DNA of 64,000 nt from Pseudomonadota bacterium (GTDB lineage Bacteria > Desulfobacterota > Binatia > Binatales > Binataceae), in assembly GCA_021324455.1 (NCBI GenBank), contig JAJPJA010000074.1, forward strand, positions 1-64,000, read 5' to 3'. Made by a program: the position numbers and the translations under genes. Below the pieces are notes generated by a model. The model saw only the letters and a list, made by a program, of their open reading frames with translations. It was not told the origin of the DNA and did not search any database. This document shows positions 25,264 through 34,614 of this stretch, in pieces. Positions within the stretch are counted from its first letter, which is position 1. The number at the start of each line of letters is the position of its first letter.

Positions 25264-26439
25264 GTGGATCTAAGTTACACCCCGCAAGAAGAGCGCTTCA
25301 GGGAACGGGTCAGGACCTTTCTCAAAGCCAATCTGCCCGCAGGCTGGGGCAGTCCCGGCTACAGTCTGAGCGGCAGGGGCAACCTTGAGTTCATGCGCGA
25401 TTGGACCCGCAAGCTGTATGAAAACGGCTTTCTCGGGATGTCGTGGCCAAAGGAGTACGGCGGACAGGGGGCGACCCAAATCGAAGTCGCGATCCTCAAC
25501 GAAGAGATGGCGCGTTTTCGCGCCCCCGCCCCGCTCAACTACATGGGGCTGACGATGGTCGGTCCGACGCTTATCGCCCACGGCACCGACGAACAGAAAA
25601 AGCGCTTTATCGGCAAGGTGCTGTCGGGCGAGGAGCTGTGGTGCCAGGGCTTTTCGGAGCCCGGCGCGGGTTCCGACCTCGCGGCGCTGCGCACGCGCGC
25701 CGAACTCAGGGGCGACGAATTCATCGTCAACGGCCAGAAGGTGTGGACCTCCGGCGCGCATTACGCCGACTGGTGCTTCCTGCTGGTGCGCACCGATCCC
25801 ACCGCGCCCAAGCATCGCGGCATCAGCTATCTGCTGGTGGACATGAAAACCCCCGGGATCACGGTCAAGCCGCTGCGACAGATTACCGGCGAGGCCGATT
25901 TCAACGAAGTGTTTTTCGAAGACGTGCGGGTGCCGCGCGAGAACCTGGTCGGGCGCCTCAACGACGGATGGCGGGTCGCGGTGACGACGCTCTCCAACGA
26001 GCGCGGCACGATGGCGTTTGCGCTGGCGGCGCGCTACGAAATCATCTTCAACGAAGTGGCGGAACTGTGCCGCAAAGTCGGCGCGGCATCCTCGCCGGCC
26101 GCACGTCAACAAATCGCCCAGTTCTATATCGATCTGCAGTCGCTCAAGTACAGCCTCTATCGCAATTTCTCCAAGATCCTCCACGGCGGCACGCCCGGAC
26201 CCGAAGGCTCGATCGCCAAGCTGTGGTGGTCGGAACTGGATCAGCGGATGGAGGAATTCGCGGTGCAGATACTGGGGCCGGCGGGCCAGTTGATGGAAGG
26301 TTCGAAGTACGCGTTGGACGGCGGCCGCTGGCCGATGGGCCTGCTGCGCGCGCGATGCCTGACCATCGCCGCCGGCACCTCCGAGATACATCGCAATACC
26401 ATTGCCGAGCGCATCCTGGGGATGCCCAAGGGACGCTGA
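25264..26439 (+). CDS. Acyl-CoA dehydrogenase
   Basis: The 391-residue protein has all three dehydrogenase domains. FLGMSWPKEYGGQGATQIEVAILNEEMAR is near 55-85, CQGFSEPGAGSDLAALRT near 128-146 and the end motif IAAGTSEIHRNTIAERILG near 370. The MCAD-position Glu is Ala here (AAGT). The Glu in LSNERGT near 245 aligns roughly with the IVD/LCAD catalytic site, so it may be the active base; this is inference. The FAD enzyme would form enoyl-CoA. GTG 25264 follows GGAGGT by 9 bases. DUF35 and thiolase genes follow on the same strand, indicating one cassette for CoA-thioester side-chain breakdown. Confidence 0.92.
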   Translation: MDLSYTPQEERFRERVRTFLKANLPAGWGSPGYSLSGRGNLEFMRDWTRKLYENGFLGMSWPKEYGGQGATQIEVAILNEEMARFRAPAPLNYMGLTMVGPTLIAHGTDEQKKRFIGKVLSGEELWCQGFSEPGAGSDLAALRTRAELRGDEFIVNGQKVWTSGAHYADWCFLLVRTDPTAPKHRGISYLLVDMKTPGITVKPLRQITGEADFNEVFFEDVRVPRENLVGRLNDGWRVAVTTLSNERGTMAFALAARYEIIFNEVAELCRKVGAASSPAARQQIAQFYIDLQSLKYSLYRNFSKILHGGTPGPEGSIAKLWWSELDQRMEEFAVQILGPAGQLMEGSKYALDGGRWPMGLLRARCLTIAAGTSEIHRNTIAERILGMPKGR

Positions 26440-26505
26440 ACTCCAGTACGCATCGCACAAACGCCGCGGCGCAACCGCCGCCTCCATCATCGGAGAGAGT
26501 CATCC

Positions 26506-26916
26506 GTGCCCGAAGCCAAAAGACCGCTGCCCAAACCGACGCCGGAAACGCGGCATTTCTGGGAAGGAACCGCGGCCGGCGAACTGCGCCTGCAGCGCTG
26601 CGATCAATGCCGCCGCGCCTACTTTCCGCCGCGCCCGTTCTGTCCCAAATGCGGCTCGCGCAAAGTATCCGTGTTCAAGGCCAGCGGCCGCGCCACACTC
26701 TACAGCTACGTCATCAACCATCGGCCGATGCCGCCTTTCACCGCCCCTTACTCCATCGCCGTGGTCGAACTGGATGAGGGTCCGCGGATGATGACCAACA
26801 TCGTCGGATGCCCGCAGACCCCCGAGGCGCTGCAGCTCGACATGCCGCTGCAGGTGGTGTTCGAGAAGCAGACCGACGAGATCACCCTACCCTTTTTCAA
26901 ACCGGCAGGTGCATGA
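26506..26916 (+). CDS. Zn-ribbon OB-fold (DUF35) protein, thiolase/aldolase partner
   Basis: This 136-residue protein has an N-terminal helix, then a rubredoxin-like zinc ribbon (QRCDQC... FCPKCGSRK, residues 27-50), then an OB-fold. DUF35 proteins pair with lipid-transfer type thiolases. In steroid degradation the Ltp2-DUF35 complex performs retro-aldol cleavage of side-chain CoA thioesters. The next gene is exactly such a thiolase and begins one base after this stop, which strongly supports a complex. The GTG start at 26506 has a GGAGAG about 9 bases before it. Confidence 0.9.
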   Translation: MPEAKRPLPKPTPETRHFWEGTAAGELRLQRCDQCRRAYFPPRPFCPKCGSRKVSVFKASGRATLYSYVINHRPMPPFTAPYSIAVVELDEGPRMMTNIVGCPQTPEALQLDMPLQVVFEKQTDEITLPFFKPAGA

Positions 26917-26917
26917 G

Positions 26918-28060
26918 ATGAAAAGCAAGTCGATTGCGGTGGTCGGCGCGGCCGAAACCACGCAGCTTGGAGTAATCCCCGACCTGTCGCAGATTCAGCT
27001 GCACGCCGACGCCGCGCTCAACGCGATGGCGGACGCGGGGCTCAAGCCGTCGGATATCGACGGTCTCGCCACCACGCCTGAATGGACGCCCAATCTGGCC
27101 AATTACCTCGGCATCACCCCCGCATGGGTTGACGGCACGATGGTTGGCGGATGCTCCTTCATGCTCCACGTGCGCCACGCGGCGGCGGCAATCAATGAGG
27201 GGTTGTGCAGCACGGTGCTGATCACGCACGGCGAGAGCGGGCGATCGCGCGTCGGCGTCGGACCGTTCAGCGGCAATCGGGCCAGTCTCGAAGGTCAATT
27301 CGAGGCCCCTTACGGCATCATGGGGCCGCCCACTGTGTTTACCATTCCGGTGCTGCGCTACATGAAGACCTACGGCGTCAGCGAGGAGCAGCTCGCGATG
27401 GTCGCGGTGGTGCAGCGCGAATGGGCGGCGAAAAATCCGCGCGCCAGCATGAAGGATCCGATCACGGTGCAGGACGTGTTGAGTTCGCGCATGATCGCCT
27501 ATCCATTCCGCCTCCTGATGTGCTGCCTGGTGACCGACGGCGGCGGCGCGCTGATTCTCACCTCCGCGCAGCGCGCCAAAGATTTCCCGCGCAAGCCGGT
27601 CTATATCCTCGGCACCGGCGAAGGCGCCGAGTCATGGATGATCAGCCAGATGGAGGATTTCACCACTTCCCGGGCGTTTCGCGTCTCGGGGCGCAAAGCT
27701 TTCGCCGAAGCGGGCATCAGCCATAAGGACGTGGACCATCTGATGATCTATGACGCGTTCGCGCATCTGCCGCTGTACGGCCTGGAGGACCTGGGCTTCT
27801 GCAAACCGGGCGAAGCGGCGGGATTCATCTGGGAGCGCAACACCGCGCCCGGCGGCAAGCTGCCGCTCAACACCAACGGCGGCGGCCTCAGCTATATGCA
27901 TTCGGGGATGTACGGGATGTACGCCCTGCAGGAAAGCGTGCGCCAGATGCGCGGCGTCGCGCCGGCGCAGGTGCCGGACGCCAAAATCTCCGTATGCCAC
28001 GGCGTGGGCGGAATGTTCGCCGCCAGCGGCACCATAATCTTCAGCAACCAGGCGCCCTGA
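26918..28060 (+). CDS. Thiolase-family (SCP-x/Ltp2-like) protein
   Basis: The product is about 380 residues with a thiolase fold. It starts KSIAVVGAAETTQLG, with GGCSFMLHVRHAAAAIN near 85, YDAFAHLPLYGLEDLGFCKPGEAAGF near 280-305, NTNGGGLSYMHSG near 320 and HGVGGMFAASGT near 365. It replaces the usual thiolase CxG tail with HGxGG, as in Ltp-type aldolases rather than true beta-ketothiolases. ATG 26918 starts right after the DUF35 stop. The likely role is CoA-thioester C-C bond cleavage together with the DUF35 partner; the natural substrate is unknown. Confidence 0.88.
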   Translation: MKSKSIAVVGAAETTQLGVIPDLSQIQLHADAALNAMADAGLKPSDIDGLATTPEWTPNLANYLGITPAWVDGTMVGGCSFMLHVRHAAAAINEGLCSTVLITHGESGRSRVGVGPFSGNRASLEGQFEAPYGIMGPPTVFTIPVLRYMKTYGVSEEQLAMVAVVQREWAAKNPRASMKDPITVQDVLSSRMIAYPFRLLMCCLVTDGGGALILTSAQRAKDFPRKPVYILGTGEGAESWMISQMEDFTTSRAFRVSGRKAFAEAGISHKDVDHLMIYDAFAHLPLYGLEDLGFCKPGEAAGFIWERNTAPGGKLPLNTNGGGLSYMHSGMYGMYALQESVRQMRGVAPAQVPDAKISVCHGVGGMFAASGTIIFSNQAP

Positions 28061-28206
28061 AGATCGGAAAATACCCCGAGGGCCGGATTCCGCGCCCTCT
28101 CCCGAGTGCTTATTGCCCGCAAGCGCATCGACGACACGGCGGCTGAAAACCGACTCGCGCAGCGCTGTGCACGCAGCTTATCGGCAACTGTATTTCCGGC
28201 GGCCCG

Positions 28207-29523
28207 CTAAAATATGAAATCCTGTATCACCGCCCAATTGTACAGATGAACCCAATCGCCGCCGTCCAGCCGACTGGTTAACGGATCCGAGTCGCGCAGG
28301 TTGCCGCGCGGACCGCTGAGCGGCCCCGCAGGACATCCGCCGCCGCAGGCCAGAGATCCCACCAGCGCATAGCTGATGTGCCGATGCCCCGGCGGCGCGC
28401 CGGGCGGCCCGGTCAGGCGCAGCATCACGTGAGTTTTGCTCCCGTCCAGATAAACCGCGCTGAGCGCGGGCGCAGCGCCCGAATCCTCGTGATACACGAA
28501 ACCGTAATTTCCCGGGTCGCGAACCCGGTCCTTATCCAGCACCAGCGGCGGCGAGGGGATGTGGTATGCAAGAGTAATTATATTTCCCTTGACCGCCGCA
28601 TCGGTAATGTAAAGCGGCTTCCACACCGCGCCCTCCACAAAGGTATGCTCGATCGCCTCGCCGTACTTCTCGCCCAGCAGTTCCTCCGAGCGGCTAGTCA
28701 GATGCGCGCCGTCCTTGCGATAGTAAGTCAGCCAATACTTGGGGCAGACCATCACGATCGACCCCGGATGGTTAAGCGCCGCCTCAAGCTGCGCCAGCGG
28801 AATTTCCGACCTCGCGGCGGCGTGCGCGCCCAGCACCGGGCTGGTGTAGGTGCTCATCTGATCGGTGAACAGCATCACCGGTTCACTCTGGCCGGTGATT
28901 GGGCGCACGTCCGCGTCATAGTCGGCGCGCCACTGGGCCAAATCGGCCGCATACTGCGCCGCGTTCGTGCCGAGGATGAAATCGCTTTCGCCATGCGTGA
29001 CGGTCACCGCCCGCACCACGTTGCTGAAGCCAGCGCGCCGCAGGATCGCGGTTACCCGCTTTACAGTCGCGATTGAATTGCGATAAGGCACGGTGCCCCG
29101 CTTCAGCATCGAATACGGAGCGCCGGTCACGCCGTGCGCGCTGAATACCACCGGCCATGGCGGATGCCCATGCTCGAGCGCCAGTTCATTTATCTGGAAA
29201 GTCATCCCTGCGCCGATGGTCTCGCCGTCATGGTCCGCGGTTTGCGCCTCGACCAGCGGTATCAGGCCGGTAATCAGGTTGGGATCCAGTTCATGCACCT
29301 CGCCGCGGTCGATCACCTGGCGCACGCCGAGGTTAGTCATCAGGGCGAGAGCGGGCCAGGCCGGGGTGACCGAGATGGGCGGATTCGCCAGCATCCCGGT
29401 CGACAGACTCTGCCCGGTGCCGATTATCTGGTTGTAAACGCGAGGCGGGGAGCCGGCGCCGGCGCGCAAGGCAAAGGCGCCCAGCGCGGCCGCCGCGATC
29501 ACAGTGAGCCGCAACGCGCGCAT
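28207..29523 (-). CDS. Secreted SGNH hydrolase, sialate O-acetylesterase-like
   Basis: The product is about 438 residues. A signal peptide (LTVIAAAALGAFALRAGAG) is followed by block I GTGQSLSTGM near residue 37, and THGESDFI near 185 corresponds to the HGESD/QGESD block of carbohydrate esterases. A C-terminal His in HLTSRSEE may complete the triad. It probably deacetylates a secreted or envelope glycan. The ATG at 29523 begins the signal peptide; the tracked start at 29595 adds 24 basic residues. It is divergent from the carbonic anhydrase gene. No obvious partner glycosidase is in the same operon. Confidence 0.78.
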   Translation of the reverse strand: MRALRLTVIAAAALGAFALRAGAGSPPRVYNQIIGTGQSLSTGMLANPPISVTPAWPALALMTNLGVRQVIDRGEVHELDPNLITGLIPLVEAQTADHDGETIGAGMTFQINELALEHGHPPWPVVFSAHGVTGAPYSMLKRGTVPYRNSIATVKRVTAILRRAGFSNVVRAVTVTHGESDFILGTNAAQYAADLAQWRADYDADVRPITGQSEPVMLFTDQMSTYTSPVLGAHAAARSEIPLAQLEAALNHPGSIVMVCPKYWLTYYRKDGAHLTSRSEELLGEKYGEAIEHTFVEGAVWKPLYITDAAVKGNIITLAYHIPSPPLVLDKDRVRDPGNYGFVYHEDSGAAPALSAVYLDGSKTHVMLRLTGPPGAPPGHRHISYALVGSLACGGGCPAGPLSGPRGNLRDSDPLTSRLDGGDWVHLYNWAVIQDFIF

Positions 29524-29691
29524 CTGAAGCCGTGCGCCCTCCCGCCTCCGATCGGCGGGTCGGAACAGGTCACCCAAACGCCCATGCCGTCGCAAAGCTT
29601 ATCCGCAGCCGCATCGTATTGTGAAGAACCGCCGGCGGACAAGAACACTTATCCCCAGGTTTGGTCGAAGCGCGTCGGATTAACGCAATTG

Positions 29692-29719
29692 TTGACATTG
29701 GCGCCGTTCTGAACATAAC
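29692..29719 (+). promoter_or_regulatory. Possible sigma70-type promoter for carbonic anhydrase
   Basis: TTGACA at 29692-29697 is a perfect -35 match. It is followed 16 bases later by CATAAC (29714-29719), a 4/6 match to the -10 box. The region is AT-rich and lies about 50 bases upstream of the start codon. This is pattern only; no transcription data. Confidence 0.45.
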
Positions 29720-29769
29720 TAAATGGTATTTTAAATAACCGTTGGCTGAGCAATCGCCGAGAGGAAAAC

Positions 29770-30585
29770 ATGGCACAATTTACACGCCGCGAAATGGTAA
29801 AAGCCGCGGGCAGTGCCGCCGGCGCCTTGCTGTTTATGCGTGGCCTGCTGCGCGGCGGTACGGCGCTGGCCGCGCCGTCCAGACCGGGCTCGCCCGAATG
29901 CGTCCCGCCCTCGCCATGCTCGATTCGCCTGCCGGCGAAGCAGGGCCTTAAGGAGTTGATCAGGGGCAACAAGCGCTTCATCAAAGGCCAACTGACGCAT
30001 CAGCGCCAGGACCCGAGCCGGATCCTTGAGGTATCATGCGGGCAGCGGCCCTTCGCCGCCATTCTGTCGTGCTCGGATTCCCGTATTCCACCCGAAATCG
30101 TCTTCGACCAGGGTTTGGGCGACTTGTTCGTCGTGCGGCTGGCCGGCAATATCCTAGACGACGCGGCCGTGGCCAGCCTCATCTTCGGCGTGACTCATCT
30201 GGGGGCGCGCGTCCTGATGGTGCTGGGGCATGACAGTTGCGGCGCGCTTGGCGCCGCCGTCGACGGGCACGAAGACGTCGGCGATGAGGGTCCGTATTTT
30301 CCTGCCGCACTGGGGCCCGCGGTCGCCGACGCCAACAGCGACTTCGGCCCGTTCATGCTCCCGCAGGATCGTTCGCAATGGATCGACCGCGCGATCGACG
30401 AGAACGTGTATCTGGCGGTCGAGGCGTTGAAAAATCTGAAATCCGATGCCCTCGGGTGCAACCCGGCCTTTCAGGACCTGGTCAGCAGCGGTGAGCTGAT
30501 GATTGTCGGGGCGCGCTACAAGCTGAATACCGGCGAAGTCGTCCTGCTCAAGCATTCCGACGAACCCGACGGCGACCCCGCCTGA
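29770..30585 (+). CDS. Tat-exported beta-carbonic anhydrase
   Basis: The protein is 271 residues. It begins with a twin-arginine signal (FTRREMVKAAGSAAGALLFMRG), so it should be exported folded. The beta-class zinc site is complete: CSDSRIPPEIVFDQGLGDLFVVRLAGN near residues 98-125 gives Cys and the Asp-Arg dyad. GHDSCGAL near 155 gives His and Cys. It interconverts CO2 and bicarbonate, here in the periplasm. ATG 29770 follows AGAGGAAAAC, a good ribosome-binding site. Its stop abuts that of the convergent LLM gene with no gap. Confidence 0.93.
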   Translation: MAQFTRREMVKAAGSAAGALLFMRGLLRGGTALAAPSRPGSPECVPPSPCSIRLPAKQGLKELIRGNKRFIKGQLTHQRQDPSRILEVSCGQRPFAAILSCSDSRIPPEIVFDQGLGDLFVVRLAGNILDDAAVASLIFGVTHLGARVLMVLGHDSCGALGAAVDGHEDVGDEGPYFPAALGPAVADANSDFGPFMLPQDRSQWIDRAIDENVYLAVEALKNLKSDALGCNPAFQDLVSSGELMIVGARYKLNTGEVVLLKHSDEPDGDPA

Positions 30586-31428
30586 TCAGGCCGGCACACG
30601 GGCCAGTTCGTCCAGCCGCGGCAGAATGCGATCGGCGGGCAGGCCCGTGAGCCGGTAAACAATCCGTTCGACGCCGGCCTGCGCGAACGCGTCGATAGTG
30701 CGCCGTTCGCGGTCGAAGCCGGATTCGGGGAAATTCTGATGCACCGTGACCAGGAGCGCGCGCGGGTCGCGGCCGCGCTGCTCCATCCGCCGCGCCAGCT
30801 TCTCCCGCAGGGCAAGGAACCGATCCAACGGCATCCGCGGCGGAAACCATCCGTCCAGATAATCGATATGCCGCGTGGCGGGATCTGCCACTCCCAGCAG
30901 CAGCGGCGGATGCGGCTGCTGAACCGGCCTGGGCGGGCAGAAGATCGGATCGAAGTTGACAAAACGGCCGTGATACTCCGCCTGCTCGTTGGCCCAGATC
31001 GCCTTCATCGCCTCAACCCGCTCCCTGAATACCTGCCAGCGATTCTCGAACGCGGTGCCGTGGGTTTCGATTTCCGACACCCATCCGGTGCCCACGCCGA
31101 TTATGATGCGGCCGCGGGAAAGCACGTCGAGACTGGCAAACTGCTTGGCCAGGATGATCGGGTCGTGCGCCGTGACCAGGCACACCCCGCTGGCCAGCTT
31201 GATGCGCCGGGTCGCGGCGGCGGCGGCCGACAGCGCCACCACAAGGTCGAGCTCCTTCAGGTACTCGGCGGACATCGTGGGCAGAGGATAGGGAATCCGC
31301 GGCTTGACCGGGATATGTATGTGCTCGCCCATGAACAGCGCGTCCAGCCCCCGTTGCTCCACGGCTGCGGCCAGCTGCGTAATCGGCATGATGCCGGTAT
31401 TGGGGATGATCGATACGCCGTACTTCAT
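30586..31428 (-). CDS. LLM-class oxidoreductase
   Basis: The product is 280 residues. It starts MKYGVSIIPNTGIMPITQLAAAVEQRGLDALFMGEHIHIP and has IKLASGVCLVTAHDPIILAKQFASLDVLSRGRIIIGVGTGW near 78-118, the standard luciferase-like core. This is the third LLM gene in the window. The F420 or FMN preference is not clear, and the substrate is unknown. The ribosome-binding site before ATG 31428 is weak (GGCGGCA). The SGNH gene upstream on the same strand ends about 54 bases away, so the two may be cotranscribed. Confidence 0.87.
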   Translation of the reverse strand: MKYGVSIIPNTGIMPITQLAAAVEQRGLDALFMGEHIHIPVKPRIPYPLPTMSAEYLKELDLVVALSAAAAATRRIKLASGVCLVTAHDPIILAKQFASLDVLSRGRIIIGVGTGWVSEIETHGTAFENRWQVFRERVEAMKAIWANEQAEYHGRFVNFDPIFCPPRPVQQPHPPLLLGVADPATRHIDYLDGWFPPRMPLDRFLALREKLARRMEQRGRDPRALLVTVHQNFPESGFDRERRTIDAFAQAGVERIVYRLTGLPADRILPRLDELARVPA

Positions 31429-31481
31429 TGCCGCCGGGCGGCATTGTGGTACGCAGCGCGGCTATCCGCAAGCGGCGGAAA

Positions 31482-32678
31482 TTAACGGGCCTGAGTTCCA
31501 AGCAGTTGGCACAGGCGCGCCGCAATCAGATCGCCCCCCAGCTTATGCCCCAGTTCGTTCCAATGCCCCTGGCCCAAACCGGTGTTCTTGAACCCATGCA
31601 GAAACACGTGATGCCGGTCGGCGTAGGCGGCGAGCGGCGGCGCCAGCGTCAGCACCGCAAATCCGTCGCGCCGGCCCAGATCGGCGATCCTTGAATCGGC
31701 ATACGACAGGTTGTCCACGCCAAGCTTGCGCATGTATTGCGCCCGCACCCCGGCGTCGGGCCATACCTGGATGCTGGTTGTGAGCGTAACCGCCACAAAC
31801 ACGGCCCTATGCGCCGTCACCTCCCGATTCATCTGCGCGATCAGACCCTCGGTCACGCGCCAGGCGTCGCGCCATTCCTGATTGGCCGGCGGCTTGTAAA
31901 TAAGATCGCTGAGCCCGAGCTCGACGCCGGGTTCGCTGCGATGGCGGTTGTGTTGGCCGCGCAAGCGATCGCGCACCGCGCGCCATCCGTCATCGATCAT
32001 CCTGACCACCGCCGATTGACGCGGATCGAAACGCAGCCGCCCCTCAAAACGCATCATGCAGCGCGCGCGGCTGAGCGGCGAATCGAACAGCGGTCCGACC
32101 GCAAGCATCTCGCCGCCGCGATAGGCGTAGAACGGACGGCATCGCTCGGTCTCCATCGCCACCGAGTTGTTCACGATGTCGTTGCCGGTGAATATCGCCA
32201 GCACCACGATATCGGGCAGGAACGGCCACACCTGATGGCGCAGAGTCATCAACTCCTGCGCCGTGCCGTAGCCGTTGACGCCGAAGTTGAGCACCTGAAC
32301 CTCGCGTCCGCCGACGGCGGGACAGGCGGAAAGCGCGCGTTGGATGACGGCGCTGAAGGTTTTGTCCTCGTCAAGTTGCTGCGCCTCGGTGAACGAATCG
32401 CCCAGTACCGCAACTCGAAGCGTATTGGGCGGCTTGGCGACGGCGGTTTCCGGTCCGCGAAAGCCCTCGCCATTGATGCGCACATAGGCCTGGCCTTCGC
32501 GGGTGTTCCATCCGGCAGCGCCCGGCCGCAGCGCCCATCCGCGATAGCGGTCGTAGGTGTAGAAGGCCGGCTTGGCGAGGCCGGCGATGCGCAGCCCAAT
32601 CTCGCCGACGATTAGCGCGGCGATTACTCCGCATGCGAGCAGCGCAGCGCGCGCCAGTATTTTAGTGAGCAGCTTCAC
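31482..32678 (-). CDS. Membrane-anchored SGNH/GDSL hydrolase
   Basis: The product is about 398 residues. One N-terminal membrane helix (LLTKILARAALLACGVIAALIVG) is followed by a periplasmic SGNH domain. Block I LGDSFTEAQQL lies near residue 90 and NFGVNGYGTAQE near 127; the C-terminal segment GLGQGHWNELGHKL carries the His. This family includes O-acetyltransferase partners and esterases acting on exopolysaccharide or cell-wall glycans. I chose GTG 32678, just before the membrane helix; the tracked 32762 start adds 28 arginine-rich residues. It lies upstream of an LLM gene, with no clear functional link. Confidence 0.82.
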   Translation of the reverse strand: MKLLTKILARAALLACGVIAALIVGEIGLRIAGLAKPAFYTYDRYRGWALRPGAAGWNTREGQAYVRINGEGFRGPETAVAKPPNTLRVAVLGDSFTEAQQLDEDKTFSAVIQRALSACPAVGGREVQVLNFGVNGYGTAQELMTLRHQVWPFLPDIVVLAIFTGNDIVNNSVAMETERCRPFYAYRGGEMLAVGPLFDSPLSRARCMMRFEGRLRFDPRQSAVVRMIDDGWRAVRDRLRGQHNRHRSEPGVELGLSDLIYKPPANQEWRDAWRVTEGLIAQMNREVTAHRAVFVAVTLTTSIQVWPDAGVRAQYMRKLGVDNLSYADSRIADLGRRDGFAVLTLAPPLAAYADRHHVFLHGFKNTGLGQGHWNELGHKLGGDLIAARLCQLLGTQAR

Positions 32679-32841
32679 CTCGGGCGGCCGCGCGGGGCGG
32701 ATTCCTGCCCGCCGTCGATGCAGCGCGAGGCCGGAAAAACCGCGGGCCGGGACGCCCGCCATACCGACAAAACGCGGCGCTCTCGAAGAGTCGGACAGAG
32801 AATCGATACATGAGCGCTGAAGAAATCGGACCGCCGCAAAC

Positions 32842-33504
32842 TCATTTCTTGCGCACTACCGTCAATCCGTCCGACACCGGGATCATCACCGCTTCGACCC
32901 GCTGGTCGTGCGCAATCAGATCATTGAGGGCGCGGATGGCCCTGGTGTCTTCGCTTTGATCCCTTGAATCGATCACATTGCCGCCCCACAGCACGTTGTC
33001 GATCAGGATCAGCCCGTTGGGCCGCATCCGCTTCAGACATTCCTCATAGTAGTTGCGGTAGTTGACCTTGTCGGCGTCGATGAAAACGAAATCGAGCGCA
33101 TGGCCGGCGGGCAATGCACTGAGAGTTTCAATCGCCGGCGCCAGCTTAAGCGTGATCTTTCCGCTAAGACCGGCGCGTTCCCAGTAGCGGCGCGCAATCG
33201 CGGTCCATTCCGCATTGACGTCGCAGCACAGCAGATGGCCGTCGGGCGGCAGCGCGCGTGCGATGCAGATGGCGCTGTAGCCGGTAAACGTGCCGATCTC
33301 GATCGCACTGCGGGCGCCGATCGCGCGCGCCAGTATTCCCATCAGCGTACCCTGCTCCGCCGCTATCTGCATCCCGGCGATGCGCCCCAATGCGGCGGTC
33401 TCGCGCGCCAGTTCGGCCAGCAGCGGATCGCCGTTGTGTCCGTGTTCCACCAGGTACTTATGCAGCTCGCGCGTAAGCGCGGTGAATTTTTCCTCTGCCG
33501 CCAT
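32842..33504 (-). CDS. Class I SAM-dependent O-methyltransferase
   Basis: The product is about 220 residues of the catechol/caffeoyl-CoA type (Methyltransf_3). The SAM motif [19 protein letters not shown] is near residues 65-85, the metal-binding [17 protein letters not shown] near 140 and [10 protein letters not shown] near 168. It would methylate a small hydroxylated aromatic with Mg. The track fuses it to a long antisense extension reaching 34059. The true start is ATG 33504, with AAAGGA about 8 bases upstream, and the family's usual length supports this. It is divergent from hemB. Confidence 0.92.
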   Translation of the reverse strand: MAAEEKFTALTRELHKYLVEHGHNGDPLLAELARETAALGRIAGMQIAAEQGTLMGILARAIGARSAIEIGTFTGYSAICIARALPPDGHLLCCDVNAEWTAIARRYWERAGLSGKITLKLAPAIETLSALPAGHALDFVFIDADKVNYRNYYEECLKRMRPNGLILIDNVLWGGNVIDSRDQSEDTRAIRALNDLIAHDQRVEAVMIPVSDGLTVVRKK

Positions 33505-33597
33505 TGCACAGTCCTTTCCAGGCAGGTTCCAGCCGCCGCTTGGCGTATGTCGCACCAGATCGCGATTAAGGATAGCATTGGGCAGGGAGACCAAACG

Positions 33598-34572
33598 ATG
33601 GCCTTTCCGCTCAATCGCCCCAGGAGACTGCGCCGCACCGAGGTCCTGCGCCGGATGGTGCGCGAGACCCGCCTCAGCCCCGACAACCTGATCCAGCCCA
33701 TATTCGTCTGTCCCGGCCGCGGCGTATTCAACCCGATCAATGCGATGCCCGGGGTGGCGCAGCTTTCCCCCGACATGGCGCTGCGCGAGGCGCGCGAGAT
33801 TGCGGGCGCCGGCGTGCCCGCCGTGATCCTGTTCGGACTGCCCCAGCATAAGGACGCCATCGGCAGCGAGGCCTGGAGCGATAACGGTTCGGTGCAAACC
33901 GCCATTCGCGAGATTAAGGAGCACGTGCCCGACCTGGCCGTCATCACCGACGTGTGCATGTGCGAGTACACCGACCATGGCCATTGCGGCGCGGTCAAGG
34001 ACGGCGACGTCGATAACGACGCCACGCTCGAACTGCTGCGGCGCGAGGCGCTGTCGCATGCGCGCGCCGGCGCCGATATCGTGGCGCCCTCCGACATGAT
34101 GGACGGACGGGTCGGCGCGATTCGCGCGGTGCTGGATGAGAACGGCTTTGCGCGGGTGCCGATCATGGCCTACTCGGCCAAGTATGCGTCGGCCTTTTAT
34201 GGGCCGTTCCGCGAGGCGGCCGAATCGGCGCCCAAATTCGGCGACCGCCGCTCCTACCAGATGGATCCCGCCAACGGCGACGAAGCCCTGCGCGAGGTGG
34301 CCCTGGACCTGCAGGAGGGCGCGGACATCGTGATGGTGAAGCCCGCCCTGCCCTACCTGGACCTGATCTGGCGGGTGAAACAGGAGTTCAAGGTGCCGGT
34401 CGCCGCATATAATGTGTCAGGCGAGTATTCGATGATCCGGGCGGCCGGGATCAACGGATGGCTCGATGAGCGGCGCGCCGCGATGGAAGTGCTGGTCGGC
34501 ATCAAGCGCGCCGGCGCCGATATGATCCTGACCTACTTCGCCAAACAAGCCGCCCGCGAACTCAATGGCTGA
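33598..34572 (+). CDS. hemB: Delta-aminolevulinic acid dehydratase (porphobilinogen synthase)
   Basis: The 324-residue enzyme condenses two 5-aminolevulinate molecules to porphobilinogen in tetrapyrrole synthesis. The active-site zinc cysteines are in [14 protein letters not shown] near residues 120-132. The two active-site lysines are in [16 protein letters not shown] near 198 and MVKPALPY near 250. This places it in the zinc-dependent class. The track starts at 33100, far inside the divergent methyltransferase gene. ATG 33598 follows GGGAGA, and [18 protein letters not shown] is the usual HemB N terminus. No other heme gene is adjacent. Confidence 0.97.
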   Translation: MAFPLNRPRRLRRTEVLRRMVRETRLSPDNLIQPIFVCPGRGVFNPINAMPGVAQLSPDMALREAREIAGAGVPAVILFGLPQHKDAIGSEAWSDNGSVQTAIREIKEHVPDLAVITDVCMCEYTDHGHCGAVKDGDVDNDATLELLRREALSHARAGADIVAPSDMMDGRVGAIRAVLDENGFARVPIMAYSAKYASAFYGPFREAAESAPKFGDRRSYQMDPANGDEALREVALDLQEGADIVMVKPALPYLDLIWRVKQEFKVPVAAYNVSGEYSMIRAAGINGWLDERRAAMEVLVGIKRAGADMILTYFAKQAARELNG

Positions 34573-34614
34573 ATCCGCTCACAGGCTGCGAGGGGCGACC
34601 GCGACGCCCGCTCT

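Noticed and set aside
33100-34059. Upstream extensions of hemB and of the O-methyltransferase in the track
   Set aside because: The two long ORFs overlap antisense. Family length, motifs and ribosome-binding sites put the true starts at 33598 (+) and 33504 (-).
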